NCBI GenBank assembly: GCA_024583055.1
Contig: CP102145.1
Coordinates: 434,001 to 498,000 of the forward strand
Length of the DNA: 64,000 nt
DNA from: Streptococcus suis
Lineage (GTDB): Bacteria; Bacillota; Bacilli; Lactobacillales; Streptococcaceae
Direction of reading: 5' to 3'
Both the position numbers and the translations under genes were made by a program. The notes under the pieces were generated by a model, which saw only the letters and a program-made list of their open reading frames with translations, had not been told where the DNA came from and ran no database searches. Below are positions 36,906 through 47,779 of the stretch, piece by piece. How positions within the stretch are numbered: position 1 is the stretch's first letter; each line of letters begins with the position of its first letter.

Positions 36906-38459
36906 TTATTTATCGTCGTATTGGTCAACCTTATATTGAGTTACATCTACATAATCCATATCAGATAATGGAACATTTTTCGCAATTGCACGCACACGTT
37001 CCTCATCTTTTGCCGCTTTCATAACATGGATTTTCTCTTGAATACGAGCCATTTCTTCACGGTCTAGTTTGTAGAATTTCATCAAGAACAAGGATACGCT
37101 CAATACCGCTGCTGGAATCACTGTCAATAGGACAATCAGTGCCATTCTCAAATCTGTTGAGAATGCTGTTTCAACGGTTGGGTACTCTTTGCCAAAACCG
37201 ATACCTGCTAATACAAATCCAACAACCATTGGGGCAAATGAAGAAGCAATTGAGTCTGTCAATGAGAAGATAGTCCCAATCATACCTGACAAGTAACGAC
37301 CAGATACTGAAGTTTCATAGTCTGTAATATCCGCACCCATGGTCAATACCAAACCAGATGGAGCACTAGATGCGTAGCGAGCAATGATATAAACAACAAA
37401 GAAGCCGATTGTGTAAAGATTCCAATTTGTCAAATCCAACATACCTGGTTTAGCTAAAAAGAGCATCGCTGCCAAAGTCACAAGACCAGCAATCCCAAGT
37501 TGAAGCGCTGTAATATAGGCAAATCGTAAACCTTTACGACGAGCCAATTGCGCAGCACCAACTGTTACAAGAATACCTGGCAAAATCAACAGCATAGACA
37601 TTTTTCCAGAAAGAGCATAGTCACCGAAGATAATACCATACAGCATAACCCCGATAACGGAATCTCCAAACAGTTGAGCAACAAATTTTACAAAAGCTGC
37701 AGAGATTGAAAGAACCTGCAAAGGTTTGTTTCCTTTGATAACTTTCCAGTAGTCTTTCAACTTCGTTTCTTGTGTCTTCTCACCAAGACCAAAGTATTTC
37801 TTATTGTCTTTCTCCCAAATACCGATAATAGCAAGAATACCCAGAACAGCTGAAATCACTACTACACCGAGGAACAATTCTTGGAAGAAACTTGGGGTGA
37901 AACCACCATGTTTCGGAACCAAGGTTCCTGATACAACAACCTGACTACCAGTCATCAACACAGTTGTCGCAATACCATCAATAATGTTAAAGATCGGACG
38001 TTGTTTTGGATCATTGGTAAGCGCAACTTGCCCTGCTTTAGTAATCGTTTGTTGCAACGAATAACCAATTTTATGAATAATTAAAACAACTAGGAACAAT
38101 GGTAGACGCAAATTTTCGCTAATTCCACTTAAGCCTAACATCATAAAGAGTGAGGAAGCTGTGATAATATTCCCTAAAACCAAAATAGGACGATATTTAC
38201 CAAACTTTGTATCCGTTTTATCAATGATAACTCCGATTGTAGGATCGATGAAACCATCAAAGATACGAATATAGCCCATCAGCTGACTGACAAACAGGGC
38301 TGCTAAACCAAGTACCCCTGTCGATAAATAAGTCACAAAAGTGAAGGCAACTAAGTAGATATTGGTCGACGAATTATTCATTGCAAACAATATAATCTGC
38401 CATAATTTAGCCTTGTTATAAGTAACGTCTTCGACACGTTGCTCAACATGTTTTTCCAT
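36906..38459 (-). CDS. GPH-family sugar:cation symporter, likely glucuronide importer
   Basis: A 517-residue MFS protein of the glycoside-pentoside-hexuronide type with about 12 membrane segments. The loop FDGFIDPTIGVIIDKTDTKFGKYRP (about 68-92) is the GPH hallmark between helices 2 and 3. A large charged C-terminal tail (about 70 residues after the last helix, starting LMKFYKLDREEMARI) is present. It is the first gene of the transporter-kdgK-uidA-gntR operon, so glucuronides are the likely cargo. GGAGG lies upstream of the ATG. Confidence 0.9.
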   Translation of the reverse strand: MEKHVEQRVEDVTYNKAKLWQIILFAMNNSSTNIYLVAFTFVTYLSTGVLGLAALFVSQLMGYIRIFDGFIDPTIGVIIDKTDTKFGKYRPILVLGNIITASSLFMMLGLSGISENLRLPLFLVVLIIHKIGYSLQQTITKAGQVALTNDPKQRPIFNIIDGIATTVLMTGSQVVVSGTLVPKHGGFTPSFFQELFLGVVVISAVLGILAIIGIWEKDNKKYFGLGEKTQETKLKDYWKVIKGNKPLQVLSISAAFVKFVAQLFGDSVIGVMLYGIIFGDYALSGKMSMLLILPGILVTVGAAQLARRKGLRFAYITALQLGIAGLVTLAAMLFLAKPGMLDLTNWNLYTIGFFVVYIIARYASSAPSGLVLTMGADITDYETSVSGRYLSGMIGTIFSLTDSIASSFAPMVVGFVLAGIGFGKEYPTVETAFSTDLRMALIVLLTVIPAAVLSVSLFLMKFYKLDREEMARIQEKIHVMKAAKDEERVRAIAKNVPLSDMDYVDVTQYKVDQYDDK

Positions 38460-38494
38460 TGGAAATTCCTCCTAAATGTTTTCTACGACAAAGT

Positions 38495-38508
38495 CGTAAG
38501 CGTTTTCT
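38495..38508 (-). promoter_or_regulatory. cre (CcpA) site before the glucuronide transporter gene
   Basis: On the minus strand AGAAAACGCTTACG matches the cre consensus at 12 of 14 positions. It sits just downstream of the predicted transcript start. Confidence 0.68.
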
Positions 38509-38516
38509 TTAACTAT

Positions 38517-38545
38517 ATTCTAATATTCATCAGATGATTTGTCAA
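38517..38545 (-). promoter_or_regulatory. transporter operon promoter with operator in the spacer
   Basis: On the minus strand: TTGACA (38540-38545), a 17-base spacer, TAGAAT (38517-38522). The spacer contains TCATC-A-GATGA (38527-38537), identical to the kdgA operator and at the same distance from the -35. Confidence 0.9.
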
Positions 38546-38576
38546 CTGTTTTTGTAAAAATTTTAAAATTATGCAC

Positions 38577-38606
38577 AAAAAAAGACGATTCTCTACGAAA
38601 ATCATC
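38577..38606 (-). terminator. terminator of the murA-epuA-endA transcript
   Basis: A 10-bp stem (38584-38593 and 38597-38606, including G-T pairs) with a 3-base loop is followed on the minus strand by T7. It lies about 40 bases after the endA stop. Confidence 0.78.
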
Positions 38607-38646
38607 TGATATATTTGATTTATCAAGAAGGAATTCATCTGATTAT

Positions 38647-39480
38647 TTACTCATTCACCGTGATCTCACCACTATGGTAGTTGATACTGAGTCCACTCTG
38701 GACATTTGGCACAAAGACGTTGAATTCCAGGCTACCGTCTGACGATTTAGCCTCCAGGTGACTTCCTAGAGCAATCAGGTCATCATCATCCGCATAGATC
38801 AGTGTGACACGGTAGCGGACACGTTTGTTCTTGTCCAAGGCCCGGCGGACTTTTGTTTCATAGTAGTTTTGCCCAGTAGAATAATCCTCATAAGCCTGAT
38901 TGGACCAGGCCGTTTGAGTGGCAATATTCTTGGGATTGCTGGTTGAGGCGTCAAATCCATCTAAGCCACCAATCAAGGCATAGCCAAGCAAGTGCCCACG
39001 GTCCACCGCATGGTCGTATTCTCCTGGCAAATCATGAACCTGATGCCAACCAGCCGGCGTCCAGGAGGTTCGCCCTTGGCCTGTCTGATCACGGTCCTTG
39101 TACTGACGCGTAGATTTAGCCATGAGGGCATTAGCGACAGTTGGAATCTCCTCGCCCTGCACCCGCTTGGTCTTATTATCCGCATAAGGCATACTGGAAA
39201 CTGACGCATCCAAGTTGGTTTTATTATTATTGATAATGAAGGCACCGGCCCCATTCCATTGAATCGAGCCACCCAGTTGTTTCTTGGCCTCATCCGTCAA
39301 TACACTGGACGCCAACTCCTTGTCGGGTGTTGATTGACTTGCACTGGACTGATTGACATAGTAGGACAAATCCTGACTTGTAGATGACGGCTGATTAAAA
39401 AAGTAACCTCCGCCGACCACCAAAATAGTCACCAGCAGGCTCAGCAAACTAGTCGCCTGTTTTTTCGTTTTATTATTCAT
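38647..39480 (-). CDS. endA: membrane-anchored DNA/RNA non-specific endonuclease
   Basis: A 277-residue beta-beta-alpha metal nuclease. A basic start and one hydrophobic helix (about residues 10-28) act as membrane anchor, with the catalytic domain outside the cell. The DRGHLLG motif (about 160-166) carries the catalytic His163, and the metal-binding Asn lies downstream in [16 protein letters not shown]. It matches pneumococcal EndA, which degrades one DNA strand during uptake and cuts neutrophil DNA traps (family knowledge). The order murA-epuA-endA is the pneumococcal one. The ATG at 39480 fits the GGAGA site better than the one at 39483. Confidence 0.94.
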   Translation of the reverse strand: MNNKTKKQATSLLSLLVTILVVGGGYFFNQPSSTSQDLSYYVNQSSASQSTPDKELASSVLTDEAKKQLGGSIQWNGAGAFIINNNKTNLDASVSSMPYADNKTKRVQGEEIPTVANALMAKSTRQYKDRDQTGQGRTSWTPAGWHQVHDLPGEYDHAVDRGHLLGYALIGGLDGFDASTSNPKNIATQTAWSNQAYEDYSTGQNYYETKVRRALDKNKRVRYRVTLIYADDDDLIALGSHLEAKSSDGSLEFNVFVPNVQSGLSINYHSGEITVNE

Positions 39481-39508
39481 CATTTCTCCAAAAAGAAAGT
39501 AGGCTACC

Positions 39509-39700
39509 CTACTTTCCTGTAAATTTATTAATCAATTCCTGCCATTTTTCAGGCGAAAGGACAGACCAAATATTGTCACCATCACCAATGACGCCATAGC
39601 CAATCATCAAGCCCACTGCAAACAGAAGGAACATGGCCAAGAGGACCAGCAAGACAATCAATAATTGTTTTTTGATATACCCAAACTGTTCTTTATCCAT
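39509..39700 (-). CDS. epuA: EpuA-family small membrane protein
   Basis: A 63-residue protein with one central membrane helix (about residues 10-36) and a polar C-terminal part outside. It overlaps the 3' end of murA by 8 bases and precedes endA by 28 bases, the position for which epuA (endA upstream) was named in pneumococcus. Some databases mislabel this family as an RNA polymerase beta subunit, which the sequence does not support. Function unknown. Confidence 0.88.
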   Translation of the reverse strand: MDKEQFGYIKKQLLIVLLVLLAMFLLFAVGLMIGYGVIGDGDNIWSVLSPEKWQELINKFTGK

Positions 39701-40976
39701 TTTCTACTTCTCCACTCACGCGCTCAATATCCGCTCCCAATCCAGCTAATTTCTCATGGAAACGATAGTACCCCCTGTCCAGATGACTGAGACGGCCAAC
39801 AATAGTTTCACCTTCAGCAACAAGTCCAGCTAGAATCAGAGCAGCACTGGCCCGCAAATCAGTCGACATAACTTCAGCACCTTGAATTGGCTGACCACCA
39901 GTAATAATCGCTGTATCTCGCAAGATTTCTGAAACAACGTCCATCCGGCGCATTTCTTCCAGGTGCTGGAAACGATTTTCAAAAACAGTCTCAATCATGG
40001 TTGACTCACCTTTGGCAACGGCCATCAAAGCCGTAAATTGAGCCTGCAGGTCCGTAGGAAACCCTGGATGTGGCATGGTTTTGACCGTCACAGGCTTGAG
40101 TTGTTCAACCTGCGAACACACACGAATACCTGCATCCTCTTCTGTTACTTCCACACCCATTTCAAGCATTTTAGAAATAAGGGGACGATTGTGCTCCCAG
40201 ACGGCATCTTTGACCAGGACATCACCACCAGTCATGGCAGCAGCCACCATAAAGGTACCTGCCTCAATACGGTCCTGAACAACAGGATGCTCTGCACCAG
40301 TCAATTCCTCCACACCGTGAATGGTCACCGTTTCTGTACCAGCTCCCTTGACCTTAGCCCCCATCTTATTGAGGAAGTTAGCCAAGTCAACGATTTCTGG
40401 CTCCCGCGCAGCATTTTCCAAGACAGTCGTTCCATTGGCTAGAGTAGCAGCCATCATCAGGTTTTGAGTAGCGCCGACACTTGGGAAATCAAGGTAAATC
40501 GTTGTCCCCTGCAAACGCTCAGCTGTCGCCTCTATATAACCAGCCCGTTGCTTGATTTTTGCGCCCATAGCCTGCAAACCCTTGAGATGCAAGTCAATCG
40601 GCCGGCTACCAATGGTGCAGCCACCAGGCATAGACACCTTGGCATAGCCATTTCGCGCTAAAATTGGGCCCAAAATAACAATCGAAGCCCGCATCTGACT
40701 GACGTACTTGTAAGGGGTTTCTGAGCTCAACTTACCGGTCGCATCAATATCGACCGTCTTAGTCTCCTCATCAAACTTAACACGAACACCGAGACCACGA
40801 ACCACATTATTCATGGTATAAACATCAGACAAAATCGGTACCTGGGTAAAACGAGATTGACCATTTTTTGCTAAAACAGTAGCCGCCAAGAGTGGCAAGA
40901 CTGCATTTTTAGCCCCTTCGATTTCAACCTGACCCTTGAGAGCAGCTTTCTGACCTCGAACAATAATTTTATCCAT
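39693..40976 (-). CDS. murA: UDP-N-acetylglucosamine 1-carboxyvinyltransferase
   Basis: A 427-residue enolpyruvyl transferase that makes UDP-GlcNAc-enolpyruvate, the first step of peptidoglycan synthesis. Six repeated EPSP-synthase-like units are present. [14 protein letters not shown] lies near residue 23, and the loop [17 protein letters not shown] holds Cys120, the residue attacked by fosfomycin in most MurA proteins. [22 protein letters not shown] at the C-terminus is standard. Streptococci carry two murA genes; which paralogue this is cannot be decided here. Confidence 0.96.
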   Translation of the reverse strand: MDKIIVRGQKAALKGQVEIEGAKNAVLPLLAATVLAKNGQSRFTQVPILSDVYTMNNVVRGLGVRVKFDEETKTVDIDATGKLSSETPYKYVSQMRASIVILGPILARNGYAKVSMPGGCTIGSRPIDLHLKGLQAMGAKIKQRAGYIEATAERLQGTTIYLDFPSVGATQNLMMAATLANGTTVLENAAREPEIVDLANFLNKMGAKVKGAGTETVTIHGVEELTGAEHPVVQDRIEAGTFMVAAAMTGGDVLVKDAVWEHNRPLISKMLEMGVEVTEEDAGIRVCSQVEQLKPVTVKTMPHPGFPTDLQAQFTALMAVAKGESTMIETVFENRFQHLEEMRRMDVVSEILRDTAIITGGQPIQGAEVMSTDLRASAALILAGLVAEGETIVGRLSHLDRGYYRFHEKLAGLGADIERVSGEVENG

Positions 40977-40990
40977 GAAATTCCTCTACT

Positions 40991-41221
40991 TTATGCAAAA
41001 TTCGTACTGAAAGACCGACCTATGATCACTAACTCCAGGAAGAAGGTCGATACCAGGTAGCCCAGGGCAATTGCAAGAAATAAAATCAGCAAGTTAATTT
41101 TTGGCTGATTGTCTCCTGTCACCTTGAGCCAACGTGCCCAATCAACGGTTGTCACCAGAAGATGATGGGCCAAATAGATAAAAAGGATATGACTTAATAA
41201 TTGTAAAATTGATGTCACCAT
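40991..41221 (-). CDS. DUF1146 (YwzB-like) small membrane protein
   Basis: A 76-residue protein with two membrane helices (about 5-25 and 45-66) and VDWARWLKV between them, as in DUF1146. It lies between the ATP synthase operon and murA, as in other streptococci and bacilli. An extended -10 (TGG-TATAAT, 41228-41236) ends 6 bases before the ATG, and there is no good ribosome site. The message may therefore start at the AUG itself. Confidence 0.87.
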   Translation of the reverse strand: MVTSILQLLSHILFIYLAHHLLVTTVDWARWLKVTGDNQPKINLLILFLAIALGYLVSTFFLELVIIGRSFSTNFA

Positions 41222-41227
41222 GTTTCC

Positions 41228-41236
41228 ATTATACCA
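41228..41236 (-). promoter_or_regulatory. extended -10 promoter abutting the DUF1146 start codon
   Basis: On the minus strand TGG-TATAAT lies 6 bases before the ATG, right after the atp operon terminator. It predicts a leaderless transcript for the DUF1146-murA unit. No good -35 is seen. Confidence 0.6.
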
Positions 41237-41242
41237 CGAAAA

Positions 41243-41273
41243 AAGGAAAGAGACCGAACTTAAGTCCAGTCTC
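41243..41273 (-). terminator. terminator of the ATP synthase operon
   Basis: A 12-bp stem with two G-T pairs (41250-41261 and 41262-41273; the central four to six bases form the loop), with a T-rich tail on minus. Confidence 0.75.
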
Positions 41274-41283
41274 CTAGTTATTA

Positions 41284-41700
41284 TTAGTGTTTCCCTACGC
41301 GGATACGGTTGATAGCCCGTTGGAGGGCAACGGTCGCCCGTTTCTCCAAGTCAGCATTTTGGGTCGTCTGCGCTTCTTGCAATTCACGCTCGGCCCGCAA
41401 TTTAGCCCGTTCAGCCCGACTAATATCAATGTCCCGCTCCCGCTCAGCAGAATCCGAAACGACCGTAATCTGGTTTTTATTTACCTCGATAATACCACCG
41501 TTGACAGCAATCCAGTCAACGTGGTTTTCATCGTCAATACGACGAACCTTGATTTCATCAATTTCCAGTACAGCAATCAGTTCTTCGTGGCCAGGGTAGA
41601 TACCCATTTCACCTTCAGGAGTTTTAACCAGAATAAAAGCAGCATGGTGGTCATACTTGATACCATCAGGTGTCACGATTTGAACAGTCATTTGTTCCAT
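41284..41700 (-). CDS. atpC: F0F1 ATP synthase subunit epsilon
   Basis: A 138-residue subunit of the F1 central stalk: an N-terminal beta sandwich ([13 protein letters not shown]... [18 protein letters not shown]) and a C-terminal helical hairpin ([16 protein letters not shown]...). It follows atpD by 9 bases and is the last gene of the operon. In streptococci the enzyme mainly pumps protons out at the cost of ATP for acid tolerance (family knowledge). Confidence 0.95.
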   Translation of the reverse strand: MEQMTVQIVTPDGIKYDHHAAFILVKTPEGEMGIYPGHEELIAVLEIDEIKVRRIDDENHVDWIAVNGGIIEVNKNQITVVSDSAERERDIDISRAERAKLRAERELQEAQTTQNADLEKRATVALQRAINRIRVGKH

Positions 41701-41709
41701 AAGTCACCT

Positions 41710-43152
<1,443 letters not shown>

Positions 43153-43215
43153 TCAAACACAAACTAGGTTCCTATCTAGTCGTCTACTGAAATTTGATTT
43201 GTCCGAGTAAAACTA

Positions 43216-44091
43216 CTAAAGGGCTGATGCGCCTGCTACAATCTCTGTAATTTCTTGCGTGATTGCAGCCTGACGAGCCCTGTTGTATTGAATGGTCAAA
43301 TCATTGATGACATTTTTTGCATTGTCTGTCGCAGTTTGCATAGCTGTCATACCAGCCGCATTCTCAGCCGTCTTAGCATCCAAAATAGCACCATAAATGG
43401 TTGATTCTGCATACTGGGTCAAGAGCTGTTCCAAAATCACTTCACGATTTGGCTCTAACTCAAAGGTAGCTGTGTAACCATCTGTTTCATGATAGTCCAA
43501 ATCTTCTACTGGCAACATCTGCTGCACACGAACCTGACTGGTTAAGCTATTGACATGGTGGTTGTAACAAACATACAATTCATCAAACAGTTCATTTTTG
43601 TACATTTCAACAGACTTGGAAATGATTTTTTGAACTTCTTCAAAGCTAGGATTATCAGCAATTCCCCGCAATTCAAAGACAGGATTGATACCACGCGCAC
43701 GGAAAAAATCCGCACCCATACTGCCGATAGCAATAATGGCATACTCATCTGGTGAGTCATGGTCTTGATCAATCATGCCCATAACAGCCTTCAGGATACT
43801 AGAATTATAAGATCCTTTGAGGCCGCTATCGGATGTAATGACGATATAGCCTGATTTTTGAATCGGACGGCGGAGCAACATAGGGTGGCTAGTATCAGAT
43901 GCAACCAATTCACCATGCAACAAGTCCGTTGTAATCTGACGAACCTTGCTAGCGTAAATCTGGAAGGATTGGGCTAGTTGCTCTGACTTAGCTAATTTTG
44001 AGGCCGAAACCATCTGCATGGCACCTGTGATTTGACTGGTTTTCTTAGTTGATGTAATTTTTGACTTGATTTCATTGAGAGAACCTGTCAT
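43216..44091 (-). CDS. atpG: F0F1 ATP synthase subunit gamma
   Basis: A 291-residue central shaft subunit. The N-terminal helix has [33 protein letters not shown], and the C-terminal helix has [42 protein letters not shown]; both are gamma signatures. It is placed between atpA (11 bases) and atpD (about 100 bases). Confidence 0.96.
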   Translation of the reverse strand: MTGSLNEIKSKITSTKKTSQITGAMQMVSASKLAKSEQLAQSFQIYASKVRQITTDLLHGELVASDTSHPMLLRRPIQKSGYIVITSDSGLKGSYNSSILKAVMGMIDQDHDSPDEYAIIAIGSMGADFFRARGINPVFELRGIADNPSFEEVQKIISKSVEMYKNELFDELYVCYNHHVNSLTSQVRVQQMLPVEDLDYHETDGYTATFELEPNREVILEQLLTQYAESTIYGAILDAKTAENAAGMTAMQTATDNAKNVINDLTIQYNRARQAAITQEITEIVAGASAL

Positions 44092-44102
44092 ATTTCACTC
44101 CT

Positions 44103-45608
44103 TTACTTAAAGACAGACTGGTCTTTGAAGGCTTGAATGGCCGCATTCAACTCATCTGTATCTGGAAGATCCTTGGTTGACCGAATAACTTCCAAGAGGT
44201 TATCGTAATGCAAATCAAAATAAGCATACAATTCTTCTTCAAAGGTCAAAATATCATCAATCGGCACTGAATCCAAATAACCATTAGTCAAGGCGTACAA
44301 AATCAAGACTTGTTTTTCAACAGGTAATGGTTTGTGCAATGGTTGTTTGAGAACCTCGACTGTACGACGACCACGGTTGAGTTTAGCCTGCGTAGCCGCA
44401 TCCAAATCCGAACCAAATTGCGTAAAGGCCTCCAATTCACGGTAAGAAGCAAGGTCGATACGGAGAGTACCAGCCACCTTCTTCATCGCCTTGATTTGAG
44501 CCGAACCGCCGACACGCGATACAGAAGAACCTGCATCAATGGCCGGACGAATACCTGAGTTGAACAAGTCATCCTTGAGGAAAATTTGTCCATCGGTAAT
44601 AGAAATCACGTTGGTTGCGATATAGGCTGAAATGTCTCCTGCCTGTGTCTCGATAAATGGCAGAGCTGTAATCGAGCCTCCACCCAACTCATCAGATACC
44701 TTAGCCGAGCGCTCTAGTAAGCGACTGTGCAAGTAGAATACATCCCCTGGATAGGCCTCACGACCTGGAGGACGACGGAGCAAGAGAGACAATTCACGGT
44801 AGGCTACCGCTTGTTTTGACAAATCATCATAGACAATCAAAACGTGCTTGCCTTCGTACATAAATTCTTCCGCCATAGCAACACCTGCATAAGGGGCCAA
44901 GAACAAGAGCGGAGAAGGTTGCGATGCAGAAGCTGTTACAACAATTGTGTAGTCCAAAGCACCGTACTGACGAAGGGTTTCTACCTGTGTACGAACCGTT
45001 GATTCCTTCTGACCAATGGCCACGTAGATACAAATCATATCTTGGCCTTTTTGGTTGAGAATGGCGTCAATGGCTACAGACGTTTTACCCGTCTGGCGGT
45101 CACCGATAATCAACTCCCGCTGGCCACGACCGATTGGTACCAAGGCATCAATGGCTTTCAAACCTGTTTGCAAAGGCTCTGTAACAGATTTACGTTGCAT
45201 AACACCGGGAGCTGGGTATTCAACTGGACGTGTCTTTGTTGTACGGATTTCTCCTAAGCCATCAACTGGTTGACCGAGCGGATTGATAACCCGACCAATC
45301 AAGCCTGAACCAACTGGTACTTCCATGATTTTACCAGTCCGACGGACCACTGAGCCTTCACGGATGTCTGTAAAATCTCCGAGAATGATGATACCAACGT
45401 CATTGGTCTCCAAGTTTTGAGCCATACCAATAGTATCGTTTTCAAAAATCAGAAGCTCGCCACTCATGGCATTATCTAGACCCTGAGCACGAGCAATTCC
45501 GTCACCGATATAGGTCACTACACCTGTCTCAGTATAGTCAAAATCAGGCTGAAAGCCCTCTATTTGTTGTTTTAGTAAAGCGCTAATTTCTTGTGCATTA
45601 ATCACCAA
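44103..45608 (-). CDS. atpA: F0F1 ATP synthase subunit alpha
   Basis: A 501-residue non-catalytic nucleotide-binding subunit: Walker [16 protein letters not shown] (about 169-183), [47 protein letters not shown] block, and Arg finger region [10 protein letters not shown]. It appears to start with GTG (45608), 21 bases after atpH. Standard length. Confidence 0.96.
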   Translation of the reverse strand: MVINAQEISALLKQQIEGFQPDFDYTETGVVTYIGDGIARAQGLDNAMSGELLIFENDTIGMAQNLETNDVGIIILGDFTDIREGSVVRRTGKIMEVPVGSGLIGRVINPLGQPVDGLGEIRTTKTRPVEYPAPGVMQRKSVTEPLQTGLKAIDALVPIGRGQRELIIGDRQTGKTSVAIDAILNQKGQDMICIYVAIGQKESTVRTQVETLRQYGALDYTIVVTASASQPSPLLFLAPYAGVAMAEEFMYEGKHVLIVYDDLSKQAVAYRELSLLLRRPPGREAYPGDVFYLHSRLLERSAKVSDELGGGSITALPFIETQAGDISAYIATNVISITDGQIFLKDDLFNSGIRPAIDAGSSVSRVGGSAQIKAMKKVAGTLRIDLASYRELEAFTQFGSDLDAATQAKLNRGRRTVEVLKQPLHKPLPVEKQVLILYALTNGYLDSVPIDDILTFEEELYAYFDLHYDNLLEVIRSTKDLPDTDELNAAIQAFKDQSVFK

Positions 45609-45629
45609 AAGAACACCACTTTCTATTTT

Positions 45630-46163
45630 CTAAAGTTTTTTCTTAACGTCATTCAACTGACTGCGTACACTGGCATCAATGACCTTGTGGTTGACCGTCA
45701 CAATAAAGCCCCCCATCAAAGTCCTATTCAGCTCTTCAACAATACTACGAACACGAAGAGAAAAACGTGTTTCTATCAGTCGACGAAGACGCTCTTTTTG
45801 TTCTTCTGTCAGCGGATAAACTGAAACCACATGGGCCTCAAATTCATTTTTAAACTTACTAATTTGTAGCTGAGCACGTTCCAGTGTTTCCAAGAGCAAA
45901 TCAGCATGCCCATCTCGAATCACATCTTCGATAAGGTCATTGATTTGCCAAAAACTGGACTGACGAACAGTCCGAACGAATTCAGCCTTCTCTTCTTTAG
46001 AAACAGTCGCTGACAGCAAGAGACGATTGAGCTTACTATCATGAATAATGGAAATCAAGGCTGAAATTTGGTCATACATTTCCCAAATCTCTTCATGATC
46101 ACTAACTTTTTCAGCAAATGATAGAGCATACTTTTGCACCAGGGCATTTTCTCTAGCGTTCAT
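45630..46163 (-). CDS. atpH: F0F1 ATP synthase subunit delta
   Basis: A 177-residue peripheral-stalk subunit: N-terminal helical bundle ([17 protein letters not shown]...) and a C-terminal part, [39 protein letters not shown], which is the delta/OSCP signature. Its start directly abuts the atpF stop. Confidence 0.95.
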   Translation of the reverse strand: MNARENALVQKYALSFAEKVSDHEEIWEMYDQISALISIIHDSKLNRLLLSATVSKEEKAEFVRTVRQSSFWQINDLIEDVIRDGHADLLLETLERAQLQISKFKNEFEAHVVSVYPLTEEQKERLRRLIETRFSLRVRSIVEELNRTLMGGFIVTVNHKVIDASVRSQLNDVKKKL

Positions 46164-46670
46164 CTACTTGTCTCCTAGTTTATCCAAATAACGATCAATC
46201 AATTGACTATGGGCCTCCTGGTCCAAATCTTCCAAGATAATCTTTCCAGCCAAATCAACTGCCAACTCCGCTACCTGTACATGCAGGTTTTCTTGAGCTT
46301 CGCGTCTTTCTGCCTCAATTTCAAGCTGAGCCTTCTGTTTCAATCCTTGAATTTCAACATCAGCTTGTTCCAACAAGCGCTTCTTCTCTAATTTTGCACG
46401 TTCAACAGCATCTTGAATGATTTTTTGACCTTCGATACGGCCTTGAACCAACTCATCTTCTCTCTGTTGTACAAGGTTAGAAGCCTGCGTTAATTTTTCT
46501 TCCGCACTATCAATATCATTGGCAATCTTAGCAGCACGTTCTTCAAAAATTCCAGTAATCTTGTCCCACGCAAATAGGCGAATTAAGACGAGCAGAACAG
46601 CAAAAGATGCTGTTACCAGAATAAAGTTCCCCAAAACTGTACTTGATTGCATTGCAATAAGTGTTACCAT
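46164..46670 (-). CDS. atpF: F0F1 ATP synthase subunit b
   Basis: A 168-residue stator subunit. One N-terminal membrane helix (about residues 10-30) is followed by WDKITGIFEERAAKIANDIDSAEEKL and a long charged coiled coil that reaches F1. Standard length; it follows atpB by 18 bases. Confidence 0.95.
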   Translation of the reverse strand: MVTLIAMQSSTVLGNFILVTASFAVLLVLIRLFAWDKITGIFEERAAKIANDIDSAEEKLTQASNLVQQREDELVQGRIEGQKIIQDAVERAKLEKKRLLEQADVEIQGLKQKAQLEIEAERREAQENLHVQVAELAVDLAGKIILEDLDQEAHSQLIDRYLDKLGDK

Positions 46671-46688
46671 CTTTTCATATTCCCTTTC

Positions 46689-47405
46689 TTACTCTGCCAC
46701 ACTACTAATTTTCTTGTTCAAATACATAGACACCAGCATGACAAATACATAGGATTGCAAGCAGGAGATGAACACAGAAAAAGCAGTCCAAATGACGTTT
46801 AAGCCAAATGCGATAGGATAAACGAAGGCGCCTTTTTGAGATAATTGCAAGAGGAGAGAAACCAATACTTCCCCCGCATAGATATTCCCATATAAACGGA
46901 GTGCAAGAGAAGCCAGATTAGTCACTTCTTCCAAAATATTCATTGGAGTCATGGCCCATGGCGTTACAAATGCTTTCAAATACTCCTTAAATCCGCGACG
47001 ACGAATACCTTCGACATGACAAAATACCGTTGCAACGGTAGCAAGACCAAAGTCGTAGGCCATATTGGCTGTTGGAGAGGTCCATAGATTCTGTCCTTGA
47101 GCGGTTTCAATCTTTGTCATCAAACCAAGGTTATTGGCAACCAAAAGAAATGTGAAGGCTGTAAAGAAGAAAAGTGCATAGCGTTTTGCATTTTCATCAC
47201 CCAAATTTCCCTTAGTAAAATTGATAACTAGTTCATACACGTACTCCAAAACATTCTGTTTTCCTTTTGGCTTCAGTTCCATTCGACGACTGGCCCAAAA
47301 AACAAGTAAGAAAATAACGGAAATGGTTATAATAGAAACCAATACCATGGTCAGGTCAAAGGTTATGGGACCAAGGGTAAGGGTTGGACTTAAATGTTCT
47401 TCCAA
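46689..47405 (-). CDS. atpB: F0F1 ATP synthase subunit a
   Basis: A 238-residue proton-channel subunit with about five to six membrane helices. The essential Arg lies in [18 protein letters not shown] (about residues 170-187). It appears to start with TTG at 47405, preceded by a GGGGG-rich ribosome site at good distance; no ATG or GTG gives the usual N-terminus. The rare start may help set the a:c ratio. Confidence 0.94.
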   Translation of the reverse strand: MEEHLSPTLTLGPITFDLTMVLVSIITISVIFLLVFWASRRMELKPKGKQNVLEYVYELVINFTKGNLGDENAKRYALFFFTAFTFLLVANNLGLMTKIETAQGQNLWTSPTANMAYDFGLATVATVFCHVEGIRRRGFKEYLKAFVTPWAMTPMNILEEVTNLASLALRLYGNIYAGEVLVSLLLQLSQKGAFVYPIAFGLNVIWTAFSVFISCLQSYVFVMLVSMYLNKKISSVAE

Positions 47406-47441
47406 TGGAGGTTCCCCCCTTTTCTATTTCTCTATTTTCTA

Positions 47442-47642
47442 CTATTTCAAGACAAACATCATAGCCAAGGTTACGAAGAACGTTCCCTCGATAAAGGCAA
47501 CACCCAAGAATACACCAGCCATTAACTTGCTTTGCATTTCTGGTTGACGTGCAGTCGAACTAAGGTAAGAAGCTACCAACAGTCCCTCACCAATACTTAC
47601 ACCAAGACAGGCTAAACCTAAAGCCAATGCGCCTAAATTCAT
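47442..47642 (-). CDS. atpE: F0F1 ATP synthase subunit c
   Basis: A 66-residue proteolipid with two membrane helices and a polar loop ARQPEMQSK. The proton-carrying Glu52 lies in AFIEGTFF. First gene of the operon, as in streptococci (c before a). AAAGGAGAA precedes the ATG. Confidence 0.95.
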   Translation of the reverse strand: MNLGALALGLACLGVSIGEGLLVASYLSSTARQPEMQSKLMAGVFLGVAFIEGTFFVTLAMMFVLK

Positions 47643-47677
47643 AACGAATTCTCCTTTTAAAATTTTAATACCATGTA

Positions 47678-47706
47678 AGGATACTCCTAAAACATCTATT
47701 TGTCAA
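47678..47706 (-). promoter_or_regulatory. ATP synthase operon promoter
   Basis: On the minus strand: TTGACA (47701-47706), a 17-base spacer, TATCCT (47678-47683), about 36 bases before atpE. Just upstream is an inverted repeat AAGCG-N7-CGCTT (47724-47740) of unknown role; it overlaps a weak (11 of 14) cre-like word. Confidence 0.7.
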
Positions 47707-47749
47707 GAAAATACCGTCATTGGAAGCGTTTAATTCGCTTTAATTAATC

Positions 47750-47776
47750 AAAAAGAAAAGACACTTTTGTCCTTTC
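47750..47776 (-). terminator. terminator of the ligA-dgk transcript
   Basis: A 9-bp stem (47755-47763 and 47768-47776, one G-T pair) with a 4-base loop; T5 follows on the minus strand. Confidence 0.82.
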
Positions 47777-47779
47777 TTC

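Noticed and set aside
38601..38639. Further TCATCTGAT words resembling the glucuronide operator
   Set aside because: One overlaps the endA terminator stem and both lack the second half of the palindrome. Neither sits in a promoter spacer, so they are probably chance.
47720..47740. cre-like word upstream of the ATP synthase promoter
   Set aside because: Only 11 of 14 consensus positions match and it overlaps a separate inverted repeat. Too weak to call.
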